NCBI RefSeq assembly: GCF_025643595.1
Contig: NZ_CP102826.1
Span: forward strand, 186,001 to 250,000
Reading direction: 5' to 3'
DNA from: Saccharopolyspora rosea
Lineage (GTDB): Bacteria; Actinomycetota; Actinomycetes; Mycobacteriales; Pseudonocardiaceae
Length of the DNA stretch: 64,000 bases
Part shown: positions 47,118-55,330 of the stretch, one piece after another
Layout of the letters: every line of letters begins with the position of its first letter
Position numbering within the stretch: the stretch's first letter is position 1
The notes under the pieces: generated by a model
The model's input: the letters and a program-made list of their open reading frames with translations, nothing else
Told to the model about the DNA's origin: nothing
Database searches by the model: none
Position numbers and translations under genes: made by a program

Positions 47118-49583
47118 GTGAGCCGTTCGATGACCTCCCGCCCCACCCCGGTGCCGGACTCCTCCGCGGCCGGGCTGCGGTCGGTGGTCGCCGCCGATCC
47201 GGCCGCCCCGATCGTCGCCGGGATCCAGGGGGCCGGTGGCTGCGGCAAGACCACGCTGCTGGAACGGTTGTCCCGGATCTACCGCGACGCCGGAGTGCCG
47301 GTGCTGGACGTGCACTCGCTCGACCGCGCAGCAGAGGGGGCGGTGCTGGTCGACGACGCGCACCGGCTGGACGACGAGGTGCTGGCCGAACTCCGCGCCA
47401 CCGCGCGGAAACCGGGCGTCCGGCTGGTCGTCGCCTACCGGCCGGGACCGCGGTCCGCCGCGCTGGCCGAGCTGATCGGGGACCTCGGCGCACCGGTGCT
47501 GCTGTCCGGCCTCGCGCCGGACGAGGTCGCCGAGCTGGCGGGGCGGACGCTGGGCGCGGTGCCGCCGCCGGAGTGGGTCGGCTGGCTGTGCGAGCAGACC
47601 GGGGGAGTGCCGCTGTTCGTCGCCCGGGTGCTCGCCGCCACCGAGCCCGGCGAACTCGCCCCCCGGCTGCCCGACCGGGCGCTCGACCGGTTCCAGCACG
47701 ACCTGGACCTGCTCGGCGACGCCGCTCGCGACTGCGTGACGGCGATGGCCGTCGGCGCGACCCCGCACCCCCAGCTCATCGGAGCCCTGCTCGACCTGGA
47801 CGCCGCGACCGTCGCCTCCGCGCTGGAGGCGGTGCGGGCGGGCGGCCTGGTCGACGCCGACGACGGGTTGCTGCCGGTCGTGCGCGCGGCGGTGCTGCGC
47901 CTGACCCCGTGGGAGCGGCGCCTGCGCGTGGTGCGGCGGCTCGTGGAAACCCAGCTGGCGCGCGGCGGTCCGGTGCTGCCGCTGGTCCGGCCGCTGCTCG
48001 GGGCGGAGATCGCGTTGCTCCCGGAGGCGACGCTGGCGACCGCGTTCGAGCGCGCCGGTGACGAGGCGCTGCCGCAGGCGCCGGAGCTGGCCCGGCAGCT
48101 GTTCGACGCGGCCGTGTCCGCCGGCACCCCGGCGACGGCGGTGGCGGCCCGACGGGCCCGGGCCGCGGCGGAGAGCGGGGACCTCGACGAGGCGCTGCGG
48201 CTGGCCGACCGGATGATCGTCGACGAGACCGTCCCGGACCGGGAGCTCGGCGTGCAGGTGGCCGCGACGGTGCTCGCGCACCGCGGGCTGCTGGCGCGTT
48301 CCGCCGAGCTGTGCCGGTGGTCGGCCGAGCACCTGCGCTGGCCCGGGGACCGCGCCTACGCCGCGGTCGGCCTCATCGGGACCGGTCGGCTCGCCGAGGC
48401 GGACGAACTGCTGCGCTCGCCCGCCGACGCGGGTCCGCCGACGTCGATGTCCGGCGCCGCGGTGCAGCTCGCCGAGGGCGTGCGCGAGTCGGTCACCGGA
48501 TCGGCCACCACGGCGCTGTCCACTTTGGTCCGTTCCGCGTCGTTGTCCGAACCGGTCGGGCGCGACGCGCTGGTCCCGGAAACGCCCGCGGCGGCGGCTG
48601 CTCTGGTCGCGCTGCACTGCGGCGAACTCGACGTTGCGCAGTCCACATTGGACAGGGCGCTGGACTCGGGCGCCGGCGGTCCGCTGCTGCGGGCCCGCCA
48701 CCAGCTGCTCGCCGCATGGCTGCCGCTGGTGCGCGGCGACACCGTCACCGCCCGCGCCAAGCTCGCCGAAGCCGGGGAGTCGGCGGCGCGCGACCGCCTG
48801 CTCGCCACCGCGTTGCAGGCCGGGATCGCCAGTCGCGACAACGACATGGCCGCGTTGACGGTCTCCCGCGGCCTGGCCCGGCAGGCGGCCGCCGAGCACC
48901 CGGTCGACCTGTTCACGCTGCTGCCGCTCGGCGAGTTCGTCGTCGCGGCCGCCCGGCTGCGCGACCTGGACTGGATCGCGCCCTACCTGAAGGAAGCCCG
49001 CGAACTCCTGGAACGGCTGGGGAATCCGCCGTTGTGGAAGGCCCCGCTGTCGTGGAAGTGCCTGCAGGCCGCGGTCGTGCTGGAGGAACTGGACGTGGCG
49101 CGGCGCCACGCGTCCGACCTGGAAGCCGTCGCGGACCACAACCCGCTGGCCGCTGCGCTCGCCGACGGCGCCCGCACCTGGTTGCGCATCCTGTCCGGCC
49201 AGGTGGCCCAGGACGAGGCCGAGCAGGCCGCCCGCGCGCTGCACTCCGCCGGGCTCGCCTGGGACGGCGCCCGCCTCGCGGGCCAGGCGGCCATCCGCAC
49301 GACCGACCGGCGCGCCATGCTCGGGCTCCTGGAGTGCGCGCGGGCGTTGCAGGGCAAGCCGCCGCGCCCCCGCGCCGTCGGCGACGGCGCCGACGTGCTC
49401 AGCGAGCGGGAGAAGGAGGTCGCCGAACTCGTGCTCGCGGGCCTGACCTACAAGCAGGTCGGCAAGCGCCTGTTCATCTCGGCCAAGACGGTCGAGCACC
49501 ACATCGGCCGGATCAAGCAGCGCCTCGGTTGCGCCAACCGCGAGGACCTGCTTGCCCGCCTCCGGGAACTCCTGAACGGTTAG
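47118..49583 (+). CDS. LuxR-family STAND ATPase regulator, IniR-like
   Basis: An 821-residue regulator. Walker A is GAGGCGKTTLLERL (about residues 40-53), Walker B is VLVDDAHRLDD. A long alpha-helical, TPR-like middle follows. The C-terminal LuxR helix-turn-helix (about 765-815) reads LSEREKEVAELVLAGLTYKQ and then FISAKTVEHHIGRIKQRLG. Size, architecture and location beside iniB match mycobacterial IniR (Rv0339c), an activator of iniBAC; orthology is inferred. GTG 47118 follows GAGGAGGAC. Confidence 0.85.
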   Translation: MSRSMTSRPTPVPDSSAAGLRSVVAADPAAPIVAGIQGAGGCGKTTLLERLSRIYRDAGVPVLDVHSLDRAAEGAVLVDDAHRLDDEVLAELRATARKPGVRLVVAYRPGPRSAALAELIGDLGAPVLLSGLAPDEVAELAGRTLGAVPPPEWVGWLCEQTGGVPLFVARVLAATEPGELAPRLPDRALDRFQHDLDLLGDAARDCVTAMAVGATPHPQLIGALLDLDAATVASALEAVRAGGLVDADDGLLPVVRAAVLRLTPWERRLRVVRRLVETQLARGGPVLPLVRPLLGAEIALLPEATLATAFERAGDEALPQAPELARQLFDAAVSAGTPATAVAARRARAAAESGDLDEALRLADRMIVDETVPDRELGVQVAATVLAHRGLLARSAELCRWSAEHLRWPGDRAYAAVGLIGTGRLAEADELLRSPADAGPPTSMSGAAVQLAEGVRESVTGSATTALSTLVRSASLSEPVGRDALVPETPAAAAALVALHCGELDVAQSTLDRALDSGAGGPLLRARHQLLAAWLPLVRGDTVTARAKLAEAGESAARDRLLATALQAGIASRDNDMAALTVSRGLARQAAAEHPVDLFTLLPLGEFVVAAARLRDLDWIAPYLKEARELLERLGNPPLWKAPLSWKCLQAAVVLEELDVARRHASDLEAVADHNPLAAALADGARTWLRILSGQVAQDEAEQAARALHSAGLAWDGARLAGQAAIRTTDRRAMLGLLECARALQGKPPRPRAVGDGADVLSEREKEVAELVLAGLTYKQVGKRLFISAKTVEHHIGRIKQRLGCANREDLLARLRELLNG

Positions 49584-49599
49584 GGAGTGTTTCGGGGTG

Positions 49600-49835
49600 C
49601 TCTGCGTGGCGGTGCCGGGAGCGGAACCTCAGCGGCCCGCCCGTCACCCGACCACCACCCCCCACGGAGGCGCTTCGCGCCACGGTCACATCGGCTCCGG
49701 GAGCCCCGACATCATGTAGCCCCCCTACACCACGTCGGGGCTGTCCTCGCGAGACGACCGCTGAGAACCCGCGGCGGTGCAGGTTGCGAGACCGCGCACC
49801 GAAAGAGAAAGCGGCTTCGCCGCTTGCCATGGTCG
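49600..49835. repeat. Dispersed intergenic repeat, copy 1 (inverted)
   Basis: The 298-bp gap between the LuxR and esterase genes is nearly filled by repeat sequence. 49622-49651 is identical to the reverse complement of 52610-52639 (30 bp) and 49763-49787 to that of 52543-52567 (25 bp), with similar sequence around both, including an AAGCGGC...GCCGCTT stem. Between them lies a separate hairpin (CCCCGAC...GTCGGGG, about 49706-49741). Confidence 0.8.
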
Positions 49836-49881
49836 CCGGTGACCAGGTTCAAAGATGGGAATCGAGGTCCTGGCCGCCGGG

Positions 49882-50979
49882 TCAGCCGGGCACGGTGTCC
49901 TCGTCGGAGGTGGGGGTCCGGTGCAGGGCGAGCGATGCGCGCAGCGTGCCGACCATCTCGAACAGCGCCTCCTGGAACCGGCCGCCGATCGCGCGCAGGT
50001 TCGCGAAACCGTGGACCAGGTCCGGGAACCGGCGGGAGACCACCGGCACGCCCGCCTCGGCGAGGCGTTGCGCGTACGCCTCGCCCTCGTCGCGCAGCGG
50101 GTCGAACCCGGCGGTGACGACGTAGGCGGGCGGCAGGCCACTGTGGTCGTCGGCCAGCAGCACCGACACCCGGGGGTCGGCGCGCTGGTCGACGTCGGGC
50201 AGGTAGCGGTCGGCGAACCAGTTCACGTCCTCCTCGGTGAGCAGCAGCCCGTTGCCGAACAGCTCGCGCGAGCGGCGTCGCGTGGTGGCGTCGACCGCCG
50301 GGTAGAGCAGGAACTGCAGGTTCGGCCGGGGCAGTCCGGCGCGCGTGGCGTGCAGGGCGACCGAGGCGGCCAGGTTGCCGCCCGCGCTGTCCCCGCCCAC
50401 CGACACCAGCCCCGGCTCGGTGCCCAGCTCGCGCGCGTTGTCCACCGCGTACCGGTAGGCGGCGAGGCAGTCGTCGAACGCGGCCGGGAAGGGGTGCTCG
50501 GGCGCGAGGCGGTAGTCCACCGACAGCACGCGGATGCCGGTGTGCAGGGCGAGGAAGCGGCACAGGTCGTCGTGGGTGTCGAGGTCGCCGATCACCCAGC
50601 CGCCGCCGTGGAAGAACACCATGAGCTCGCCGGGCTCGGTCAGTTCCCGCGGCCGGTACACCCGGGCGGCCAGCGGGCCGTCCGGCGTCGGGATGCGCCG
50701 TTCGGCCACCACGACGCCCGGCAGCGGGGTCCGGCCGAGGAGCTTGGTCGACCGCCGCATGCCCTCCCGGGCGAGCTCCGGGCTCGACGCGGACAACCGG
50801 TCCTGCCCGCTGAGCCGTTGCAGCTTGAGCAGCAGTTGGGCGTCGAGCGCCAGTTCCTGGCCGTCCAGCCGGACCGGGCTGCCCGCGATGAGCCGCCGCA
50901 GCGGCCTCGGGAGGGCGAAGATGCCGCGCACCGCGGCGGACTCGACGAACGGTTGCACGAGTTCGAGGGCCTTCGACAT
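49882..50979 (-). CDS. Alpha/beta hydrolase, HSL-type lipase/esterase
   Basis: A 365-residue esterase of the hormone-sensitive lipase family. The oxyanion motif is FFHGGGWVIGD, the nucleophile is in GGDSAGGNLA, the Asp in TAGFDPLRDEG and the His in DLVHGFANL. ATG 50979 follows GGGAAGGTCC; the frame continues to 51057 without a better start. An N-terminal cap of about 90 residues precedes the core. Substrate unknown, probably short-chain acyl esters. Confidence 0.92.
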   Translation of the reverse strand: MSKALELVQPFVESAAVRGIFALPRPLRRLIAGSPVRLDGQELALDAQLLLKLQRLSGQDRLSASSPELAREGMRRSTKLLGRTPLPGVVVAERRIPTPDGPLAARVYRPRELTEPGELMVFFHGGGWVIGDLDTHDDLCRFLALHTGIRVLSVDYRLAPEHPFPAAFDDCLAAYRYAVDNARELGTEPGLVSVGGDSAGGNLAASVALHATRAGLPRPNLQFLLYPAVDATTRRRSRELFGNGLLLTEEDVNWFADRYLPDVDQRADPRVSVLLADDHSGLPPAYVVTAGFDPLRDEGEAYAQRLAEAGVPVVSRRFPDLVHGFANLRAIGGRFQEALFEMVGTLRASLALHRTPTSDEDTVPG

Positions 50980-51090
50980 GGGTGGACCTTCCCGGGTGAC
51001 GACGGACACGCTGAGGTTACCCGCAAGTAGCGAAGTGCTCGATGTTTTGACCTCCACCGCGCTCCAGGTCGTAGCGTGACCGCTGCCTCC

Positions 51091-51260
51091 GTCGGGCGAC
51101 GGGTAGTGCCGTGGCGCGGCTGCGCCTCCGTGGGGGGTGGTGGTCGGGCGACGGGTAGTGCCGTGGCGCGGCTGCGCCTCCGTGGGGGGTGGTGGTCGGG
51201 CGACGGGTAGTGCCGTGGCGCGGCTGCGCCTCCGTGGGGGGTGGTGGTCGGGCGACGGGC
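51091..51260. repeat. 52-bp tandem repeat, three exact copies plus partial
   Basis: Units at 51091-51142, 51143-51194 and 51195-51246 are identical, and a fourth begins at 51247 and runs 13-14 nt. A degenerate partial unit lies at about 51070-51090. The unit contains GCGCCTCCGTGGGG and GTGGTCGGGCGACGGG, the core of the dispersed repeat at 49.6 and 52.6 kb. It fills the divergent region between the esterase and flavin reductase genes and ends 24 nt upstream of the reductase start. The length is not a multiple of three. Confidence 0.95.
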
Positions 51261-51284
51261 GGGAACGATGGAAGGATCGGTTGC

Positions 51285-51836
51285 ATGACGGTGTCCGTGG
51301 TGGGAATCGGAGGTTCGGTCCGGCCGGACTCCCAGTCCGAGCGCGCGCTGCACGCCGCGCTGGCGGGGGCGCGCGACGCCGGGGCGAAGGTCCACGCGAT
51401 CACCGGGAGCGACCTCGTCCTGCCGTTCTACGACCCCCAGGTGACCGAGCGCACCACCGCCGCCGTCGAGCTCGTCGAGGCGCTGCGCCGCGCGGACGGT
51501 GTGATCCTCGCCTCTCCCGGCTACCACGGCACGATCTCCGGGCTGATCAAGAACGCCCTCGACTACGCCGAGGACCTGCGCCACGACGAGCGCCCCTACC
51601 TGGACGGACGGGCGGTGGGCTGCATCGGCACCGCCTACGGCTGGCAGGCCACGGTCACCACGCTCCAGGCGCTGCGCTCGGTGGTGCACGCGCTGCGCGG
51701 CTGGCCGACCCCGCTGGGCGGCGCGGTCAACTCCGCCGAGACCCAGTTCGAGCCGGGCGGCGAGTGCGCCGACGAGAAGGTCGCGACGACGCTGCGCACG
51801 ATCGGTCACCAGGTCGTCGACTTCGCCCGCCGCTGA
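51285..51836 (+). CDS. NADPH-dependent FMN reductase family protein
   Basis: A 183-residue flavodoxin-fold reductase. The phosphate loop is GIGGSVRPDSQSERAL (residues about 7-22) and the second flavin contact is PGYHGTISGLIKNALDY. ATG 51285 follows GGAAGGATCGG. Likely reduces FMN or quinones; partner unknown. Its upstream region is the 52-bp repeat array. Confidence 0.9.
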   Translation: MTVSVVGIGGSVRPDSQSERALHAALAGARDAGAKVHAITGSDLVLPFYDPQVTERTTAAVELVEALRRADGVILASPGYHGTISGLIKNALDYAEDLRHDERPYLDGRAVGCIGTAYGWQATVTTLQALRSVVHALRGWPTPLGGAVNSAETQFEPGGECADEKVATTLRTIGHQVVDFARR

Positions 51837-51922
51837 CGGGCATAGCGCCTCGGCATGCGCGGGTAGTCGAGTGGCAGCACCCTCGGGTGGACCGTGCACG
51901 CATGAGGGAGGACGAGGCGCTC

Positions 51923-52420
51923 ATGGCCCAGAAGACGGCATCCAAGACGGCCCCGATCACCAGCCCGTTGAGCGATCAGGACCGCGAGATCACCGGCAAG
52001 GTCCTGCAGGGCACCCTGCTGGACCTCATCGACCTGCACCTGGTCGCCAAGCAGGCGCACTGGAACGTCATCGGCAAGTTCTTCCGGTCGGTGCACCTGC
52101 AGCTCGACGAACTGGTCTCGTCGGCGCGCGGCTTCGCCGACGACGTCGCCGAGCGCGCGGCGGCTCTCGGTGTCTCGCCGGACGGCCGGGCCGCGACGGT
52201 CGCCGAGGGTTCGGGGCTGCCGAAGTTCGAGTCGGACTGGCGCGATGACCGCGAGGTCATCGAGGCGATCGTGTCCGCGCTGGAGTCGGTGATCCGGCGG
52301 CTGCGCGCCCGCATCGACGAGACCGACAAGACGGACCTGGTCACCCAGGACCTGCTCATCGCCATCGCCCGGGACCTGGAGAAGGCCCACTGGATGTGGC
52401 AGGCCCAACTCGCCGACTGA
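51923..52420 (+). CDS. dps: Dps family DNA-protection ferritin
   Basis: A 165-residue dodecameric mini-ferritin. The ferroxidase ligands are all present at standard spacing: H46, H58, D62, D73 and E77 (KQAHWNVIGKFF, HLQLDEL, ADDVAER). A Lys/Ser/Thr-rich N-terminal tail (MAQKTASKTAP) may bind DNA. ATG 51923 is preferred over 51902 because GGACGAGG lies just before it. Confidence 0.95.
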   Translation: MAQKTASKTAPITSPLSDQDREITGKVLQGTLLDLIDLHLVAKQAHWNVIGKFFRSVHLQLDELVSSARGFADDVAERAAALGVSPDGRAATVAEGSGLPKFESDWRDDREVIEAIVSALESVIRRLRARIDETDKTDLVTQDLLIAIARDLEKAHWMWQAQLAD

Positions 52421-52430
52421 CGCACGACAC

Positions 52431-52463
52431 CGCGGCCCCTCCCACCATCCGGGAGGGGCCGCG
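52431..52463 (+). terminator. Terminator after dps
   Basis: Perfect 13-bp arms (52431-52443, 52451-52463) with a 7-nt loop, 10 nt after the dps stop. Confidence 0.9.
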
Positions 52464-52489
52464 TTCATGTTCAGCACAGCACTTCAAGT

Positions 52490-52678
52490 CCGAAGAACCA
52501 GACAAGCGGCGCCAGCCGCTTCCTCTTCCGGTGAGTACGCAAGCAACCTGCACCGCCGCGGGTTCTCCGATGAGCACAGCGGCGCGCAGCGCCTCCGTGG
52601 GGGCGGTGGTCGGGTGACGGGCGGGCCGCTGAGGTTCCGCCACCGGCACCGCCACCCAAAACGAGTTCGGAGACGAGC
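52490..52678. repeat. Dispersed intergenic repeat, copy 2
   Basis: Lies between dps and the OYE-type gene. It contains the two segments (52543-52567 and 52610-52639) repeated in inverted form at 49.6-49.8 kb, the GCCTCCGTGGGGG core shared with the 52-bp array, and at 52633-52677 the piece also found at 13.2 kb. Confidence 0.8.
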
Positions 52679-52685
52679 CCTCAAA

Positions 52686-53753
52686 TCAAGGCCGGGCGCG
52701 CTCGTACTGCTTGGGCCAGAGGTCATCGGCGCGCAACCGGTCGGCGGCGTGCAGCGGCCAGTTCGGGTTGCGCAGCAGCTCGCGGGCGAGCAGGACGGCG
52801 TCCGCGGAGCCGGACGAGACGATCTCCTCGGCCTGTTCCGGGGACGTGATCAACCCGACGGCCGCCGTCGGCACCTCGGCCTCCCAGCGGATCTGCCGGG
52901 CGAACCGCACCTGGTACCCGGCCCGCACCGGGATCTCGGCGTCCGGCACGGCGCCGCCGGTGGAGGTGTCGACGAGGTCGACGCCCCGGCTGCCGAGCAG
53001 GCCGGCCAGCTTGACCGAGTCGTCGCCGGTCCAGCCGCCCTCGGCCCAGTCGGTCGCGGAGATCCGGGCGAACAGCGGCTTGCCCGCGGGCAGCGCCTCG
53101 CGGACCGCCTCGGTGATCTCCAGCAGCAGCCGGACGCGGTTGTCGAAGCTGCCGCCGTACTCGTCGGTCCGGTCGTTGACCAGCGGCGAGTAGAACTGGT
53201 GCGCCAGGTACCCGTGTGCGAAGTGCAGTTCGACGACGTCGAACCCGGCGGCGTCGGCGCGGCGCGCGGCGGCGGCCCACTGCTCGGGCAGCGCGGCGAT
53301 CTCGTCGCGGGTCAGCGCCCGGGGCGCGGTCAGGTCGCCGAACGGCTGGTCGGTGGAGCTGACGGTCTGCCAGCCGCCCTCGGACTCGGGCACGCTCGCG
53401 CCGCCCTCCCACGGGGCGGCCGTGGACGCCTTGCGCCCGGCGTGCGCGAGCTGGATGCCGGTGGCCGCGCCCTGCTCGTGCACGAAGTCGGTGATGCGCC
53501 GCCACGCGGCGACCTGCTCGTCGTTCCAGATCCCGGTGTCACCAGGGCTGATGCGGCCTTCCGGCACGACACCGCTGGCCTCGACGATGACCAGCCCGGC
53601 GCCGCCGACGGCGAACCGGCCCAGGTGCACCAGGTGCCAGTCGTTGGGCACGCCGTCGACGGCCGAGTACTGGCACATCGGCGACACCCACGCCCGGTTG
53701 CGGATGACGACGTCGCGAATCTTGATCGGTTCGAAGAGATGGCTCACGTGCAC
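52686..53753 (-). CDS. NADH:flavin oxidoreductase (Old Yellow Enzyme, YqjM-like)
   Basis: A 355-residue FMN barrel enzyme. SPMCQYSAVDG includes the redox-modulating Cys of the thermophilic-like/YqjM class; QLAHAGRKAS, ELHFAHGYLAHQFYSPLVN and DEYGGS complete the FMN and substrate site. Reduces activated alkenes. GTG 53753 or 53747 is the start. A tetR gene lies 46 nt upstream on the same strand. Confidence 0.93.
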   Translation of the reverse strand: MHVSHLFEPIKIRDVVIRNRAWVSPMCQYSAVDGVPNDWHLVHLGRFAVGGAGLVIVEASGVVPEGRISPGDTGIWNDEQVAAWRRITDFVHEQGAATGIQLAHAGRKASTAAPWEGGASVPESEGGWQTVSSTDQPFGDLTAPRALTRDEIAALPEQWAAAARRADAAGFDVVELHFAHGYLAHQFYSPLVNDRTDEYGGSFDNRVRLLLEITEAVREALPAGKPLFARISATDWAEGGWTGDDSVKLAGLLGSRGVDLVDTSTGGAVPDAEIPVRAGYQVRFARQIRWEAEVPTAAVGLITSPEQAEEIVSSGSADAVLLARELLRNPNWPLHAADRLRADDLWPKQYERARP

Positions 53754-53799
53754 CTACGACTTCCGGACCCCGGCGGGCTATTCCGCGGCGTTGGCCATC

Positions 53800-54321
53800 T
53801 CACAGGCTGGGCAGCAGCGCCTCGAAGGCCGCGTCGACGCGCTCGGTCTCCCCGGTCGCCAGCAGGTCGAGCAGCAGTCCGCGCAGTGCCGCGAGCACCA
53901 GCGTCGCCTCGGCGTCGGAGCCCCCGAGCACCTGCCGCAGGCGGGGCAGCCACTCGTGCACGCTGATCTCGCCGAACCCGTCCCACGCGTTGTCGGCGTG
54001 CAGGGATCTCGCGTAGCTCTCGAAGAAGAACCGGATGACGTTGTGGTGCGCGGGATCGCTCAGCCACCGCCACAGGGCCCGCAGCGCCTCGGTCCGGTCG
54101 GTGCAGTCGGCCACCGCCTCGGCGAGCAACTGCGACTGCACCCGGCGGGCGTGCCGGTGCACTTCGCGGATCAGGTTCTCCTTGGAGCCGAAGAAGTACA
54201 GCAGCATCCGCGGGCTGGAGCCGACCGCGGCCGCGAGCGGGCGCAGCGACGTCTCGGACAGGCCGTGGTCCGCCGAGTACTCCAGGAGCTTGCCGAGCAG
54301 TTCCGCCCGCCGGTCTTGCAT
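53800..54321 (-). CDS. TetR family transcriptional regulator
   Basis: A 173-residue TetR-type repressor. The HTH (about 6-50) includes LLEYSADHGLSETSLRPLAA and GSSPRMLLYFFGSKENLI, quoted in part. ATG 54321 is preferred for AGGAGAACAGAC upstream. It is divergent from a GNAT gene with a perfect palindrome between the two, and upstream of the OYE-type gene, so it may regulate both. Confidence 0.9.
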   Translation of the reverse strand: MQDRRAELLGKLLEYSADHGLSETSLRPLAAAVGSSPRMLLYFFGSKENLIREVHRHARRVQSQLLAEAVADCTDRTEALRALWRWLSDPAHHNVIRFFFESYARSLHADNAWDGFGEISVHEWLPRLRQVLGGSDAEATLVLAALRGLLLDLLATGETERVDAAFEALLPSL

Positions 54322-54354
54322 GTCTGTTCTCCTGCCGTTCCCGCTGCTAGCGTA

Positions 54355-54378
54355 GGGGTGAAACAGTTGTTTCACCCC
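54355..54378. promoter_or_regulatory. Perfect palindrome, probable TetR operator
   Basis: Arms GGGGTGAAACA (54355-54365) and TGTTTCACCCC (54368-54378) around GT. It sits 33 nt from the tetR start and 11 nt from the GNAT start, ideal for repression of both. Confidence 0.8.
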
Positions 54379-54389
54379 TGGAGCCCACC

Positions 54390-54902
54390 ATGGTCGGGAT
54401 CAACCTCCGCACCGGCCCCCGCCCCGGGGACCTCGGGACGGTGCTGGCGATGCACGGCGAGTGCTACGCGCGCGAGCACGGTTTCGACGAGCGCTTCGAG
54501 GCCCACGTCGCCCACGGCCTCGCCCGGTTCGCCGCCGCGCTCGGTGCAGCGCGCGACGCCCCGGCCGCCCGCGAGCCCGGTCGCCTGTGGCTCGCCGAAC
54601 GCGACGGCGAGGTGGTCGGCACCATCGCGCTGACCGACGAGGGCGACGACGTCGCTCAACTGCGCTGGTTCCTGGTCGACCCGTCGGCTCGCGGCAGCGG
54701 CGTGGGACGGCGGTTGCTGCGCGCCCTGCTGGACCACGCGCGCCGGGAGCGGTTCGCGCGGGTGGTGCTGTGGACGGTGAGCGGCCTGGACGCCGCGGCG
54801 CGCCTCTACACCGACGCCGGGTTCCGCCGCGCCGAGCGGCACCCGGTGCGCCAGTGGGGAGCGGAGCTGGACGAACTCCGCTACGACCTCGATCTGGCCT
54901 GA
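54390..54902 (+). CDS. GNAT family N-acetyltransferase
   Basis: A 170-residue acetyltransferase. The acetyl-CoA pyrophosphate loop is PSARGSGVGRRLLRALLDHAR (about residues 92-112), after the beta strand VAQLRWFLVDP. VLWTVSGLDAAARLYTDAGFRRAERHPV is the typical C-terminal region. Substrate unknown. Likely repressed by the divergent TetR protein. Confidence 0.92.
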   Translation: MVGINLRTGPRPGDLGTVLAMHGECYAREHGFDERFEAHVAHGLARFAAALGAARDAPAAREPGRLWLAERDGEVVGTIALTDEGDDVAQLRWFLVDPSARGSGVGRRLLRALLDHARRERFARVVLWTVSGLDAAARLYTDAGFRRAERHPVRQWGAELDELRYDLDLA

Positions 54903-55021
54903 TACTCCCCGAGCCTGGGAACCGGCTGGGAACCCGTTGCGAGGTGACCGCACGATTCGCGGCGCTCAGGAATCGGCTGCGGACGTTCAGCGAATTTCCA
55001 GGGTTCTCTGCGGGAAATCGC

Positions 55022-55051
55022 GTCGAATCGGCCCGTCGGCCTGCCTAGATT
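55022..55051 (+). promoter_or_regulatory. Possible promoter of the proline-rich peptide operon
   Basis: TAGATT (55046-55051) is a good actinobacterial -10, with GTCGAA (55022-55027) as a weak -35 at 18-nt spacing, 61 nt before the first peptide ATG. The DNA from 54980 to 55110 is less GC-rich than the neighbourhood. Confidence 0.45.
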
Positions 55052-55112
55052 CGGTGGTGTCGACGGCGGAAAGCCGCGGCGGAAACGAAAAGTACCGACT
55101 CTGGAGGAAAAC

Positions 55113-55202
55113 ATGGGTTTCCCGCTTCCCCTGCCCCCGAAGCACCCGCGTCCGGTTCCCCCGAAGCACCCGCGTCCGCCCTTCCCCGGTGAGCGCCGCT
55201 GA
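55113..55202 (+). CDS. Proline-rich basic peptide 1 (29 residues)
   Basis: A 29-codon ORF with an excellent ribosome site (CTGGAGGAAAAC). It starts MGFPLPLPPKHPRP and then repeats PPKHPRP; about 45 percent Pro, with Lys/Arg/His and no acidic residue except one Glu near the end. It is a paralogue of the next ORF (shared M-[GA]-F-P-L-P-L-P start). No family is known to me. HPRP/PRPP units resemble insect proline-rich antimicrobial peptides, which is a compositional likeness only. Confidence 0.65.
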   Translation: MGFPLPLPPKHPRPVPPKHPRPPFPGERR

Positions 55203-55231
55203 AACGAACTGACGAATTCGAGGAGATGATC

Positions 55232-55324
55232 ATGGCTTTCCCGCTTCCGCTCCCGAAGAAGAAGCACCACCCCCGTCCGGCCCCGAAGCCCGCGCCGTTC
55301 CCGGCGCCCGCGCCGCGCCGGTGA
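55232..55324 (+). CDS. Proline-rich basic peptide 2 (30 residues)
   Basis: A 30-codon ORF beginning 29 nt after the first, again with a strong ribosome site (GAGGAGATGATC). It starts MAFPLPLPKKKHHPRP and ends in Pro/Ala-rich PAPAPRR; net charge strongly positive, no acidic residue, no cysteine. Same N-terminal motif as peptide 1, so the pair likely arose by duplication. A hairpin and then an ABC exporter gene follow. Confidence 0.65.
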   Translation: MAFPLPLPKKKHHPRPAPKPAPFPAPAPRR

Positions 55325-55330
55325 TCGACC

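Noticed and set aside
51091-51260. CRISPR-like array
   Set aside because: The 52-bp units are directly contiguous with no spacers and there are no cas genes. It is a tandem repeat.
49622-52639. Composite insertion sequence bounded by inverted repeats
   Set aside because: No transposase or target-site duplication is visible, and a further repeat copy occurs at 13.2 kb between unrelated genes. A dispersed repeat family explains it better.
54937-55212. 91-codon frame covering the first proline-rich peptide in another frame
   Set aside because: It has no ribosome site and starts in the putative promoter region. The 29-codon ORF has a strong ribosome site and a paralogue downstream.
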